Source: Mesorhizobium tamadayense
GTDB lineage: Bacteria > Pseudomonadota > Alphaproteobacteria > Rhizobiales > Rhizobiaceae
Assembly: GCF_003863365.1 (NCBI RefSeq)
Contig: NZ_RQXT01000012.1
Coordinates: 62,001 to 126,000, forward strand
DNA length: 64,000 bases
Direction: 5' to 3'
Within the stretch, counting starts at the first letter, position 1, and each line of letters begins with the position of its first letter. The notes below the pieces were generated by a model. That model ran no database searches, was not told the DNA's origin, and was given only the letters and a program-made list of their open reading frames with translations. Below are positions 44,488-54,238 of this stretch, one piece after another. The translations under genes and the position numbers were made by a program.

Positions 44488-47037
44488 TCAGGTCGCCACG
44501 GCCTTGCCGTTCACCGGCTTGTCCTCTTCGGCGGTGGCGGCCTGCGGCCTGAGCTTGAACAGGATCAGCAACGGCGCGGCGATGAAGATCGACGAATAGG
44601 TGCCGAACACCACGCCGAACAGCATCGCCAGCGTGAAGGAACGGATCACCTCGCCGCCGAACAGCACCAGCGCCAACAGCGCAAGGATGGTGGTCACCGA
44701 GGTCAGCGTGGTTCTGGACAGCGTCTCGTTGATGGCGTTGTTCAAGAGCTGCGGCAGCGGCATCTTCTTGTATCTTCGAAGATCCTCGCGGACGCGGTCA
44801 TAGACGACGATGGTATCGTTCAGCGAATAGCCGATGATCGTCAGGATCGCCGCCAGGGACGACTGGTTGAATTCCAACCCCGTCAGGACGAAGAAGCCGA
44901 TCGTCATCACCACGTCGTGGATCGTCGCGATGATGGCTCCGACCGCGAACTGCCATTCGAAGCGGAACCAGACATAGAGCAGGATACCGACCAGCGCGAT
45001 CAGCATAGCGATCGTGCCTTGCTTGGCCAATTCGCCGGAGACCGTCGGACCCACCACCTCGACACGGCGGAAATCATACTGGTCTTGGAGCTCGCCCCGC
45101 ACCTTGTCGATGACGGTTTGCTCGGCGTTCTCGCCCGCGGCCTGCGTTCCGACGCGGATCAGCACGTCGTTCGGCTGGCCGAACTGCTGCACCTGGATCT
45201 CGCCGATGTTGAGCTCGGACAGCCGGCCGCGAATGTCGCCGAGATCTGCGTCGCCCTGCTTGGACTGCACCTCGATGATCGAGCCGCCCTTGAAGTCGAT
45301 GCCATAGTTGATGTCGATGGTCAGGAACCCGACGACCGACAGGATCGACAACAGGCTGGACAAAGCGAACGTCCAACGGCGGATGCCCATGAAGGGAATC
45401 CTGGTGCCCGGCGGAATGAAAGTGACCGGCGCCCGCGGCAATTCCTTCGGACGGGCGCGGCGCAGCCAGATCGACACCAGCATGCGAGTGAAGGTGAAGG
45501 CGGTGAAAACGGTGGTCAGGATGCCGATGGCGTAGGTGATGGCGAAGCCCTTGACCGGACCGGTGCCCAGCCAGAACAGCACCACCGTCGCGATCAACGA
45601 CGTGACGTTGGAATCGACAATGGTCGCCAGCGCCTTGGAGAAGCCGGTATCGATCGCCTGGATCACCGAGCGGCCGTTTCGTCGCTCCTCGCGGATGCGT
45701 TCATAGATCAGAACGTTGGAGTCCACCGCCATGCCGATGGTGAGCACGATACCGGCGATGCCCGGCAAGGTCAGCGTGGCGCCAAGCAGCGACAGCAGCG
45801 CCACGATCATCGCCACGTGCACGGCCAAAGCGATATTGGCGAGGAAGCCGAGGAAGCCGTAGGCAACGAACATGAAGGCGACGACGAGGATCGAGCCGAT
45901 CACGCCGGCGATCTTGCCGGCATGGATGGAATCCTGGCCGAGGCCCGGACCCACCGTGCGCTCTTCGATGATGGTCAGTTTTGCGGGCAAGGCGCCGGCG
46001 CGCAGCAGCACGGCAAGATCGTTGGCGCTTTCGGCGGTGAAATTACCGGAAATCTGACCGCTGCCGCCCAGGATCGGCTCGCGGATAACCGGGGCCGAAA
46101 TCACCTGGTTGTCGAGCACGATGGCGAACGGCTTGCCGACATTCTGCTGGGTTGCTTGGCCGAAACGCGTCGCGCCCCGGGAATTGAACGTGAACGAAAC
46201 CACTGGTTCGTTTGTCTGCGAATTATAGGTTGGCGTCGCCTGCGACAGGTCCTCGCCCGACACGATGACGCGGTTCTCGATCAGATAGGGGACGGGCGGA
46301 TCGTCCTGTGAGTAGAGGATTGAATCGCCTGGCGGTGGGCGATTCTTCATCGCGTCCTGGACCGGCACTGAGGTATCGACCATCTGGAACGTCAGCTTGG
46401 CGGTCTGGCCTATGATGTCCTTGAGCCTTTGCGGGTTCTGAAGCCCAGGCACCTGAACCAGAATGCGGTCGTCACCCTGGCGCTGCACGATCGGTTCGGT
46501 GGTGCCAAGCGCGTTGACTCGCCGTTCGACAACTTCAATCGCCTGCGACAACGCGGTCGATGTGCGGTACTTGATGCCGGCGTCAGTGACGTTGAACTTC
46601 AACAGTCCGGGTTCGGAATCGTCCAGCGCCATTGACTGGACGGAGCCGCCGGCGAACAGGCTGGCATTAATCGGATTTGTTATAGGTTTCAGTGCCGACT
46701 TGGCGGCCTCAATCTGGCTCTGATCATTGATGCGCACCTGCACCGTGCGGCCCGACCCGCCAAGACCCGTATATTGGATCTTAGCATCTCGCAGCCGCGT
46801 CCTGATCTCGTCGCGCGTCGTCTCCAGCTGGTCCTTGATCAGATCGTTCTGATCCATTTGAAGCAGGATATGCGAGCCGCCCTGAAGGTCGAGGCCGAGC
46901 GTCATCTGCCGCTTCGGCACCCAGCTCGGCAGCTCTGCGAGCATGCTCGCCGGGAACAGGTTGGGCGCGGCAAGGATCACTGTGGCGGCCACGGCCAGCC
47001 AGATCAGGATCATCTTCAGGCGCGAGAAATAGAGCAT
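44488..47037 (-). CDS. secDF: Protein translocase SecDF fusion
   Basis: An 849-residue fusion of SecD and SecF, with about twelve helices. GLDLQGGSHILLQMDQND opens the SecD periplasmic domain; GIAGIVLTIGMAVDSNVLIY and LAAILTIIGYSLNDTIVVYD are the helix-4 motifs of SecD and SecF; YGIDFKGGSIIEVQ opens the SecF part. It uses proton motive force to finish export through SecYEG. It is part of the block yajC-secDF-Mth938-like-NDUFAF6-like. Confidence 0.96.
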   Translation of the reverse strand: MLYFSRLKMILIWLAVAATVILAAPNLFPASMLAELPSWVPKRQMTLGLDLQGGSHILLQMDQNDLIKDQLETTRDEIRTRLRDAKIQYTGLGGSGRTVQVRINDQSQIEAAKSALKPITNPINASLFAGGSVQSMALDDSEPGLLKFNVTDAGIKYRTSTALSQAIEVVERRVNALGTTEPIVQRQGDDRILVQVPGLQNPQRLKDIIGQTAKLTFQMVDTSVPVQDAMKNRPPPGDSILYSQDDPPVPYLIENRVIVSGEDLSQATPTYNSQTNEPVVSFTFNSRGATRFGQATQQNVGKPFAIVLDNQVISAPVIREPILGGSGQISGNFTAESANDLAVLLRAGALPAKLTIIEERTVGPGLGQDSIHAGKIAGVIGSILVVAFMFVAYGFLGFLANIALAVHVAMIVALLSLLGATLTLPGIAGIVLTIGMAVDSNVLIYERIREERRNGRSVIQAIDTGFSKALATIVDSNVTSLIATVVLFWLGTGPVKGFAITYAIGILTTVFTAFTFTRMLVSIWLRRARPKELPRAPVTFIPPGTRIPFMGIRRWTFALSSLLSILSVVGFLTIDINYGIDFKGGSIIEVQSKQGDADLGDIRGRLSELNIGEIQVQQFGQPNDVLIRVGTQAAGENAEQTVIDKVRGELQDQYDFRRVEVVGPTVSGELAKQGTIAMLIALVGILLYVWFRFEWQFAVGAIIATIHDVVMTIGFFVLTGLEFNQSSLAAILTIIGYSLNDTIVVYDRVREDLRRYKKMPLPQLLNNAINETLSRTTLTSVTTILALLALVLFGGEVIRSFTLAMLFGVVFGTYSSIFIAAPLLILFKLRPQAATAEEDKPVNGKAVAT

Positions 47038-47091
47038 TCGTTCTTATCCGTTCAGGCGTACAGGTGACAGCGTTCCGCCATCGAGCAAGGA

Positions 47092-47433
47092 TTACTTCTT
47101 GGCGTTCTGGTTCGCCACCGGCTCGCCCTTGACGCGCACGTCGGAGATCGTCGAGCGCAGCGCCGTCACCTTGGTTCCGCCGCCAAGGTCGATTTCCAGC
47201 TCATTGTCGTCGATCACCTTGGTCACCTTGCCGACGAAGCCGCCACCGGTCACCACCGTATCGCCGCGGCGCACCGCAGCCAGCATTTCTTGCCGCTTCT
47301 TCAGCTGCGTACGCTGCGGCCGGATGATCAGAAAATACATGATCACGAATATCAGGACAAACGGCAAAATGCTGATCAACATGTCTGGCGAGGTGCCGAC
47401 GCCTTGGGCGTATGCCGGTGTGACGAACATCAA
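47092..47433 (-). CDS. yajC: Preprotein translocase accessory protein YajC
   Basis: A 113-residue small membrane protein. ILPFVLIFVIMYFLIIRPQR is the conserved helix with the IRPQ motif, followed by KKRQEMLAAVRRGDTVVTGG and GFVGKV. It partners SecDF, encoded 54 bases downstream. Confidence 0.96.
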   Translation of the reverse strand: MMFVTPAYAQGVGTSPDMLISILPFVLIFVIMYFLIIRPQRTQLKKRQEMLAAVRRGDTVVTGGGFVGKVTKVIDDNELEIDLGGGTKVTALRSTISDVRVKGEPVANQNAKK

Positions 47434-47697
47434 GAAACTCCTGGATGATTGAAAACCGCCGCGGCGGCCCCGCTAAAATTTGGCCGGAATATAGTCGGTA
47501 AAGTTGCCAATGCAACTGCGCGATCCGCCGAATCCGTTGCTTTTCCAGCCGTTTGGCGCGTGCTAGAGCGTCGCAGCCGGAAGCTGCTTGGAGCCGGCCG
47601 AAAAGATCGTGCTCCAACAAAAGCTTGCAGTTGGTTCTTGGTGCGCAGCCAAGGACCCGTTTCACGTTGCGAGATGCCAAATCGAAAAAGACCGGAA

Positions 47698-48570
47698 ATG
47701 ACCGATAGCCTGGACGCCCTGAACAAAAAGCTCGACCGCCTGATCGAAGCGGTCTCCCGCCTCGCCTCGCCGCCCGTTCCGGAGACCGACCTCGGCGCGG
47801 CCGACTGCTTCGTCTGGCAGGCCGATCCCGGTTATCTGGAGCCGGTGCGCAAGGTCAACCGCGTCGACATCGGCCTGATCCGCGGCGTCGACCGGGTTCG
47901 CGACATCCTGCTCGACAACACCGAGCGCTTCGCTTCCGGCTTTGCCGCCAACAATGTGCTGCTCTGGGGCGCGCGCGGCATGGGCAAGTCGTCGCTGGTC
48001 AAGGCCGTGCACGCCAAGGTCAACGCCTCGGACGCGCTCGACCGGCCGCTCAAGCTGATCGAGATCCACCGCGAGGATGTAGACACGCTGCCGAAGCTGA
48101 TGGGCCTGCTGAAGGCCGCCTCCTTTCGCTTCATCCTATTTTGCGACGACCTCTCCTTCGACCACGACGACACCTCCTACAAGTCGCTGAAGGCGGCGCT
48201 CGAAGGCGGCGTCGAGGGCCGGCCGGCCAATGTCATCTTCTACGCCACATCGAACCGGCGGCATCTATTGCCGCGCGACATGATCGACAACGAGCGCTCG
48301 ACTGCCATCAACCCGTCGGAAGCAGTGGAGGAAAAGGTCTCGCTCTCCGACCGCTTCGGCCTGTGGCTCGGCTTCCACAAATGCTCGCAGGACGAATATC
48401 TGGACATGATCGACGGCTATGTCCGTTACCACGGCCTCGCCATCGACCCCGAGACGCTGCGCGCGGAAGCGCTGGAATGGGCGACGACGCGCGGCAGCCG
48501 TTCGGGCCGCGTCGCCTGGCAATTCACCCAGGACCTTGCCGGCCGACTCGGCAAACCGCTCAAGGATTGA
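47698..48570 (+). CDS. DUF815 family AAA-type ATPase
   Basis: A 290-residue P-loop ATPase. LLWGARGMGKSSLVKAVHAK is Walker A and FRFILFCDDLSFDHDDTSYK carries Walker B; VIFYATSNRRHLLPRDM is sensor-1-like. These are typical of DUF815. The function is unknown. It is transcribed away from yajC and is monocistronic. The start at 47698 is likely; 47674 is an alternative. Confidence 0.85.
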   Translation: MTDSLDALNKKLDRLIEAVSRLASPPVPETDLGAADCFVWQADPGYLEPVRKVNRVDIGLIRGVDRVRDILLDNTERFASGFAANNVLLWGARGMGKSSLVKAVHAKVNASDALDRPLKLIEIHREDVDTLPKLMGLLKAASFRFILFCDDLSFDHDDTSYKSLKAALEGGVEGRPANVIFYATSNRRHLLPRDMIDNERSTAINPSEAVEEKVSLSDRFGLWLGFHKCSQDEYLDMIDGYVRYHGLAIDPETLRAEALEWATTRGSRSGRVAWQFTQDLAGRLGKPLKD

Positions 48571-48595
48571 GGCGAGAGAGACCAACGACTGAAAA

Positions 48596-48618
48596 AGCCC
48601 GCCCCTGCGGAGCGGGCT
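48596..48618 (-). terminator. Intrinsic terminator between DUF815 gene and lytM-like gene
   Basis: AGCCCGC pairs with GCGGGCT around 9 bases. Read on the minus strand it is followed by TTTTTC, so it mainly serves the minus-strand NlpD-like gene; it may act in both directions. Confidence 0.65.
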
Positions 48619-48688
48619 GAGCCGGCGGGCCGGACTGGAGGTCAGGCGGCCCGCAATTGTTCTTCTTCTATTCGAGATAGCCAGGCTT

Positions 48689-50215
48689 CTATTCGAGATA
48701 GCCCGACGGATCGACCGGGGCCGAGTTCTTGCGCACCTCGAAGTGCAGCTTCGGCGAGTCCGTCGTGCCGCTCATGCCGGACAGCGCGATCTCCTGGCCG
48801 CGCTTGACCTTCTGGCCGCGCTGCACCTCGATCGAGCTGGCGTGGCCGTAGACGGTTACCAGCCCGTTCTCGTGGCGCACCAGCACCGTGTTGCCGAACT
48901 CCTTGAGACCGTCGCCGGCATAGATGACGACGCCGTTCTCGGCCGCCTTGACCGGCGTTCCTTCCGGCACTGCGATATCGACGCCGTCCTTGCCGGAGCC
49001 GAAGCCGGAGATGACGCGGCCGCGCACCGGCCAGCGCATCTTGCCGATGCCGGTCGCATCCGGCGCAACCGCGTCGTCGTCCTCGGCCTGCTGGATGACC
49101 TTGGCGTCCTTCTTCGGCGGCGTGTAGGAGGCGAGCGTCTGCGACGGCGTGGTCTTTGCCGGCGGCTGCGTGGTCGCCGTCGTCACCGGATCGACGGCCG
49201 GCTTGGCGGCAGTCGCGCCAGGCGTGGCGGCGGCGACGGTGCCGCCGGCCGGAACCTTGAGCGTCTGGCCGATCTTTAAGAGGCCGTCCTTCATGCCGTT
49301 GGCCTGCTTGAGCGCCGTGACGCCGACGCCGGTCTTCCGGGCGATCGAAGACAGGGAATCGCCCTGCTGGACGGTGTAGGTGCCGCCGGCGCCAGCCGGC
49401 TTGGCCTCAGCCATCTGCGCCGCGGGCTTGGCGTTCTTCGAGCCGCTGGCGGCGGCCGATGCATCGACCTGCGCGGCGGACTTGCCGTCCTTGACTTTCG
49501 GCTGCTGCGGCAGCACGGCAACCTTCTCCGGCGCGCCTGCAGGCTGCTTCGGCGTGGCGGGCTTGGTATTGTCGGGAACCTTCGGCTCGCCTTTGCTCGA
49601 ATAGGCATAGGCGGGGATGACGATCTTCTGGCCGGTTCTGATGCCCTTGTTGGCATCCAGCCCGTTGACCTTGATGATCGCGTCGGCCGGCACATGATAT
49701 TGATGCGCCAAGCCGGAAATCGTCTCGCCTTCCCTCACTACGATCTCGGTCGCGTGCGGCGCAACACTTGCGTTGCGCACGGCATCGGGCTCGGCGGTCT
49801 TGAACGGCTTCGCGGCAGGCGCGACGGTGCCGGTGGTCGTCTTGTCGAGATGCGGCGCGGCAGGAGCTGGCGCGAGCGCCGGGGCAGAGGCGGTCCGCAT
49901 CGGCTTGGCGGCGGCCGGCTGCGAGGGCGGCGGCAGCTGCTGGGATGTCACAGGCTCGAGGCTGGTGCGGCTTACCGACTGGGTATGGCTGCCATCGACA
50001 GGCGCCGGCGCGACCGTGTCGCCCGGATAGGGCTGATCGCCACCCTGCTTGTTGATGATGGCGCGCTGGTTGTTGGTGGACGAGGTGAACACGTCGTCGA
50101 CACCGTTGAAGCGCATGGCCTGGGAGCTGCACCCGGCGGCGGCGCCGGCGATCATGAGAACGGCGCAGCCGCGCGCCAGATTGCGTCCGTTTGCCTTCAA
50201 ACCACTGAATTGCAT
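48689..50215 (-). CDS. NlpD-like LysM/M23 lipoprotein
   Basis: A 508-residue envelope protein. LMIAGAAAGC is a lipobox, so it is a lipoprotein. Two LysM domains follow (VREGETISGLAHQYHVPADA and TYTVQQGDSLSSIARKTGVG), then a C-terminal M23 domain. The metal site is incomplete: the usual HxGxD is KDGVD, so the first His is missing, while YGHAS and LHFEV remain. This fits an amidase activator such as NlpD rather than an active endopeptidase. Ala/Pro/Lys-rich linkers join the domains. The ATG at 50215 is chosen. Confidence 0.88.
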   Translation of the reverse strand: MQFSGLKANGRNLARGCAVLMIAGAAAGCSSQAMRFNGVDDVFTSSTNNQRAIINKQGGDQPYPGDTVAPAPVDGSHTQSVSRTSLEPVTSQQLPPPSQPAAAKPMRTASAPALAPAPAAPHLDKTTTGTVAPAAKPFKTAEPDAVRNASVAPHATEIVVREGETISGLAHQYHVPADAIIKVNGLDANKGIRTGQKIVIPAYAYSSKGEPKVPDNTKPATPKQPAGAPEKVAVLPQQPKVKDGKSAAQVDASAAASGSKNAKPAAQMAEAKPAGAGGTYTVQQGDSLSSIARKTGVGVTALKQANGMKDGLLKIGQTLKVPAGGTVAAATPGATAAKPAVDPVTTATTQPPAKTTPSQTLASYTPPKKDAKVIQQAEDDDAVAPDATGIGKMRWPVRGRVISGFGSGKDGVDIAVPEGTPVKAAENGVVIYAGDGLKEFGNTVLVRHENGLVTVYGHASSIEVQRGQKVKRGQEIALSGMSGTTDSPKLHFEVRKNSAPVDPSGYLE

Positions 50216-50544
50216 CGCACTAACCCGCACAGACCCGGTACAAACTGGCTACGATTAAAGCGCGTTAATGTTACTGGCCGGTTAACCCATTAGAATCCGG
50301 CGAAAATTTTCTTAAAACATTTTGGGCCGGCCTTGGGGCGAGGTGAGATTCAGGTCAGGCCGAGTCGAGAATGGTGGTCTCCGAGAACCGAAGCCGAGCG
50401 TACTTAAAGTACGTGAGCACCGGCCTACGCCGGCCGTAGCCTTAATTTAACTGCCACGCCACTCATTAGTGCTTCGGCCGGCGAAGGCCGGAAGCGCAGG
50501 AGACTGCCGTTCGCAGACCGGCATCACCTGAATATCGGCTTGCC
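50216..50544. repeat. Structured intergenic repeat element between pcm and lytM-like gene
   Basis: No gene is seen. Between about 50,342 and 50,540 lies a structured segment: ATTCAGGT (50348-50355) matches ACCTGAAT (50526-50533) as inverted ends, with the palindrome CGTACTTAAAGTACG (50399-50413) and hairpins GGCCTACGCCGGCC and CCGGCGAAGGCCGG inside. Its shape is that of a non-coding dispersed repeat of rhizobia. Confidence 0.5.
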
Positions 50545-51198
50545 CTAAATCACCGCAGAGACGCTGCGCAGTATCGGCTGCAGCCTGACCATGCCGATGT
50601 CCTCGCGCTCGAAACGGCTGCCGACCTTGGTGAGCTTGGCCAGCACCTGCTCGCCCTCCTCCGGGCCGATCGGCGCGATGACAATGCCGCCGCTCGACAG
50701 TTGGTCGAGCAGGAAGCGCGGAAGGCTGTCGAAGGCCGCCCAGGCGATGATGCGGTCGAACGGCCCTTCGTTGGGCAGACCGTTGGAGCCATCGGCCTGG
50801 CGCACGATGACATTGCCGATGCCGAGCGCCTCGAAGCGCTGCTTTGCCTGCTCGATCAAGGTCTTGTAGCGGTCGATGGTGACGATGCGCGCGGCAAGGC
50901 GCGACATCACGGCGGCCGTGTAGCCCGATCCGGTGCCGATTTCGAGCACGCGGTTGCCCGGATCGACGGCTAAAGCCGCGATGACCGCCGCCTGCAGGTC
51001 CGCGCCCTCGATCGCCTCGCCGCATTCGATCGGCAGCATGCCTTCCGACCAGGCGATCGAATGGAACTGCGCGGACAGGAAGCCGCGCCGCGGCGTCGCC
51101 TCGAAGGCCGCGACCAGCGCCTTCGGCGCCGTGCCTCGGCCACGCAGGCGGAGCAGGAAAGCGGCAAAACCTTCACGGTCGTCGATTGCCATGGTCAT
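50545..51198 (-). CDS. pcm: Protein-L-isoaspartate O-methyltransferase
   Basis: A 217-residue SAM-dependent enzyme that repairs isoaspartyl residues in aged proteins. [20 protein letters not shown] is motif I, and [20 protein letters not shown] the post-motif region. The start overlaps the surE stop as ATGA. surE-pcm is a classic stress-survival pair. Confidence 0.93.
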   Translation of the reverse strand: MTMAIDDREGFAAFLLRLRGRGTAPKALVAAFEATPRRGFLSAQFHSIAWSEGMLPIECGEAIEGADLQAAVIAALAVDPGNRVLEIGTGSGYTAAVMSRLAARIVTIDRYKTLIEQAKQRFEALGIGNVIVRQADGSNGLPNEGPFDRIIAWAAFDSLPRFLLDQLSSGGIVIAPIGPEEGEQVLAKLTKVGSRFEREDIGMVRLQPILRSVSAVI

Positions 51199-51953
51199 GA
51201 GAGCGCCTTGGTCAGCTGGTCGCGGAGTTCATGGGCGGTGAGGTCGAGCTGCAGCGGCGTCACCGACACCAGCCGGTTGCGCAACGCGTGAAGGTCGGTG
51301 CCTTGCTTGCCTTCGACCGGCTCGCGACCGAAGCGCAGCCAGTAGTAAGGCAGGCCGCGGCCGTCGCGACGCTCGTCGACCCAGAGGCTGTGCACGAGCT
51401 TGCCTTGCGAGGTGACGACCGTGCCCTCGATTTTGCCGGGCGCGCAGTTCGGGAAATTGACATTGAGCAGCACGCCTTCCGGCAGCGGCGTCGCGATAAG
51501 CTTCTTGAGCAGCGCCGGCGCCAGCGTTTCGGTCGTCTCGTAAGGAACGACGCGATCCTCGCCGACATAGGAATAGGCTTGACTGATCGCGATCGAGCGC
51601 ACGCCGAGCAGCGCCCCTTCCATCGCGCCGGCGACGGTGCCCGAATAGGTGACATCGTCGGCGATGTTGGCGCCGGAATTGACGCCCGACAAGATGAGGT
51701 CGGGCGGGCCGGGCAGGATCTTTTTCGTGCCCATGATGACGCAGTCGGTCGGCGTGCCGCGCACGGCAAAATGCTTCTCGCCGACCGTCCTCAGCCTGAG
51801 CGGCTCCGAGATCGACAGCGAATGCGCGTAACCGGACTGGTCCTGCTCGGGCGCCACCACCCAGACGTCATCCGAGAGTGTGCGGGCAATGCGCTCGAGC
51901 GACGCAAGGCCTTCGGCGTGGATGCCGTCATCGTTGGTCAGCAGGATGCGCAT
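51195..51953 (-). CDS. surE: 5'/3'-nucleotidase SurE
   Basis: A 252-residue stationary-phase nucleotidase. [16 protein letters not shown] carries the metal-binding Asp pair, and [20 protein letters not shown] is the second conserved block. The gene lies 4 bases after serS and overlaps pcm. Confidence 0.95.
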   Translation of the reverse strand: MRILLTNDDGIHAEGLASLERIARTLSDDVWVVAPEQDQSGYAHSLSISEPLRLRTVGEKHFAVRGTPTDCVIMGTKKILPGPPDLILSGVNSGANIADDVTYSGTVAGAMEGALLGVRSIAISQAYSYVGEDRVVPYETTETLAPALLKKLIATPLPEGVLLNVNFPNCAPGKIEGTVVTSQGKLVHSLWVDERRDGRGLPYYWLRFGREPVEGKQGTDLHALRNRLVSVTPLQLDLTAHELRDQLTKALS

Positions 51954-51957
51954 GAAC

Positions 51958-53262
51958 TCATTTCGATTCGATCTTGGCGAGGCCTCCCATGTAAGGCCGC
52001 AGCACTTCAGGAATGGTTACGCTGCCGTCCTCGTTCTGGTAGTTTTCGATGACGGCGATGAGAGCACGGCCGACCGCGGTGCCCGAACCATTGAGGGTGT
52101 GGACGAAGCGGTTGCCCTTGCCGTCCTTGTCCTTGTAGCGCGCATCCATGCGCCTGGCCTGAAAATCGCCGCAGACCGAGCAGGACGAGATTTCGCGATA
52201 GGCGTTCTGGCCGGGCAGCCAGACCTCGATGTCGTAGGTCTTGCGCGCGCCGAAACCCATGTCGCCGGTGCACAGCGTCACCGTGCGGAACGGCAGGCCG
52301 AGCCGCTTCAGCACCTCTTCGGCGCATTGCGTCATGCGCTCATGCTCGGCCAATGAGCTTTCCTGGTTGGTGATGGAGACCAGCTCGACCTTGTAGAACT
52401 GGTGCTGGCGCAGCATGCCGCGCGTGTCGCGGCCGGCCGAGCCCGCTTCCGAGCGGAAGCACGGCGTCAGCGCCGTATAGCGCAGCGGCAGTTTTTCATG
52501 CGGCGTGATTTCTTCACGCACAAGGTTGGTGAGCGGCACTTCCGCCGTGGGGATGAGGCCGAGGCGTCCATCGCCATGCGGCGTGAAGAATAGGTCAAGC
52601 TCGAATTTCGGCAGTTGGTTGGTGCCGAAGAGAACCTCGTCGCGCACCATCAGCGGCGGCTGAACCTCCACATAGCCGTGCTCTGTCGTGTGCAGGTCGA
52701 GCATGAACTGGCCGAGCGCGCGTTCCATGCGCGCGAGCTGGCTCTTCAGCACCGTGAAGCGCGAGCCCGACAGCTTCGCCGCCCGCTCGAAATCCATCAT
52801 GCCGAGCGCTTCGCCGATCTCGAAATGCTCCTTCACCCAGTTCGGGCGCGTCGGCACCTCGCCGACGATCCGCTTGACGACGTTGTCGTGCTCGTCCTTG
52901 CCGACCGGCACGTCGTCGAGCGGCACATTGGGCAGCACCGCAAGCGCGTCGTTCAGCGCCTTGTCGAGCTCGCGCTCGCGCGCCTCGCCGTTCTGGATAA
53001 ACGCCTTGATCTCGCCGACCTCGGCCTTGAGCTTTTCCGCAAGCGCGGCGTCGCCCGAGCGCATGGCATTGCCGATCTCCTTCGAGGCGGCGTTGCGGCG
53101 TTCCTGCTTGACCTGCAACTCGCTGAGATGCGCGCGGCGCGCCTCGTCCCTTGCGATCAGGTCATCGACGGTGGACTGCGCGTCGTCGGCCGACCACGAG
53201 CGCTTCACCAGCGCCTCGACCAGGGCCTTCGGATTGTCGCGAATCCATTTGATGTCAAGCAT
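51958..53262 (-). CDS. serS: Seryl-tRNA synthetase
   Basis: A 434-residue class II synthetase. An N-terminal coiled-coil arm ([20 protein letters not shown]) binds tRNA. Motif 2 ([20 protein letters not shown]) and motif 3 ([20 protein letters not shown]) are complete. The ATG at 53262 ([18 protein letters not shown]) is the normal start and has GAGGAC upstream. Confidence 0.96.
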   Translation of the reverse strand: MLDIKWIRDNPKALVEALVKRSWSADDAQSTVDDLIARDEARRAHLSELQVKQERRNAASKEIGNAMRSGDAALAEKLKAEVGEIKAFIQNGEARERELDKALNDALAVLPNVPLDDVPVGKDEHDNVVKRIVGEVPTRPNWVKEHFEIGEALGMMDFERAAKLSGSRFTVLKSQLARMERALGQFMLDLHTTEHGYVEVQPPLMVRDEVLFGTNQLPKFELDLFFTPHGDGRLGLIPTAEVPLTNLVREEITPHEKLPLRYTALTPCFRSEAGSAGRDTRGMLRQHQFYKVELVSITNQESSLAEHERMTQCAEEVLKRLGLPFRTVTLCTGDMGFGARKTYDIEVWLPGQNAYREISSCSVCGDFQARRMDARYKDKDGKGNRFVHTLNGSGTAVGRALIAVIENYQNEDGSVTIPEVLRPYMGGLAKIESK

Positions 53263-53371
53263 GGTTGTCCGTCCTCGAGTGAGGTTCGAGGGCCTAAACC
53301 GCATCCTTGGACGATGCAAGACGGCGGCAGCCGGCAGCCGTGTTTTTCAGGCTTTGGCGGCTTTTTTGGCC

Positions 53372-54238
53372 CTAGGTGGACGGCGCGTCGGGCGTTTTTT
53401 CGGCGACAGTGCCGCCTGCTTCTTCTTGCCTTTCGCGCGCCAGGCGATCGCGCTCCCGGCTGCGTTCGATCAGGCGCGAGGAGAATATGGCGACCTCATA
53501 GAGCAGAATGGTCGGGATCGCGAGGCCGATCTGGCTCATCGGATCGGGCGGGGTCAGCACCGCGGCGACGACGAAGGCGATGACGATCGCCCATTTACGC
53601 TTTTCGGCGAGCGTCTGCGACGACAGCAGGCCGACGCGCGTCAGCAGGCTGGTCACCACCGGCAGTTGGAACACCAGGCCGAAGGAGAAGATCAGCGTCA
53701 TGATCAGGCTGAGATATTCCGACACCTTCGGCAGCAGCGATATCTGCACCTGGTCATTGGTGCCGACCTGCTGCATGGCGAGGAAGAACCACATCACCAT
53801 CGGGGTGAAGAAGAAATAGACCAGCGAGGCGCCCATCAGGAACAGGATCGGCGACGCGATCAGGAACGGCAAGAAAGCGCTGCGCTCGTTCTTGTAGAGA
53901 CCCGGCGCGATGAACTTGTAGATCTGCGTGGCGATCAGCGGGAAAGCGATGACCATGCCGCCGAACATGGCGAGCTTCACCTGGGTGAAGAAGAACTCTT
54001 GCGGTGCGGTGTAGATCAGCTCGACCTTATGCGGGTCGAGCCCTGCCCATTGCGTCGCCCATTTGAACGGGACGACCAAAAGGTTGAACAGTCGCTTGGC
54101 GAAGAAGAAGCAGACGAGGAAGGCGACGAAGAAGCCGCCCAGCGACCAGATCAGGCGCCGGCGCAGCTCGATAAGGTGCTCGATCAGCGGCGCCGACGAT
54201 TTCTCGATCTCTTCCTTCTCCTTGTCCGAGACGCTCAC
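53372..54238 (-). CDS. tatC: Sec-independent translocase subunit TatC
   Basis: A 288-residue six-helix core of the Tat translocase, which binds the twin-arginine signal. IEHLIELRRRLIWSLGGFFV is the conserved N-terminus, and LGLVFQLPVVTSLLTRVGLL a conserved later block. The start overlaps the tatB stop (ATGA). Confidence 0.96.
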   Translation of the reverse strand: MSVSDKEKEEIEKSSAPLIEHLIELRRRLIWSLGGFFVAFLVCFFFAKRLFNLLVVPFKWATQWAGLDPHKVELIYTAPQEFFFTQVKLAMFGGMVIAFPLIATQIYKFIAPGLYKNERSAFLPFLIASPILFLMGASLVYFFFTPMVMWFFLAMQQVGTNDQVQISLLPKVSEYLSLIMTLIFSFGLVFQLPVVTSLLTRVGLLSSQTLAEKRKWAIVIAFVVAAVLTPPDPMSQIGLAIPTILLYEVAIFSSRLIERSRERDRLARERQEEAGGTVAEKTPDAPST

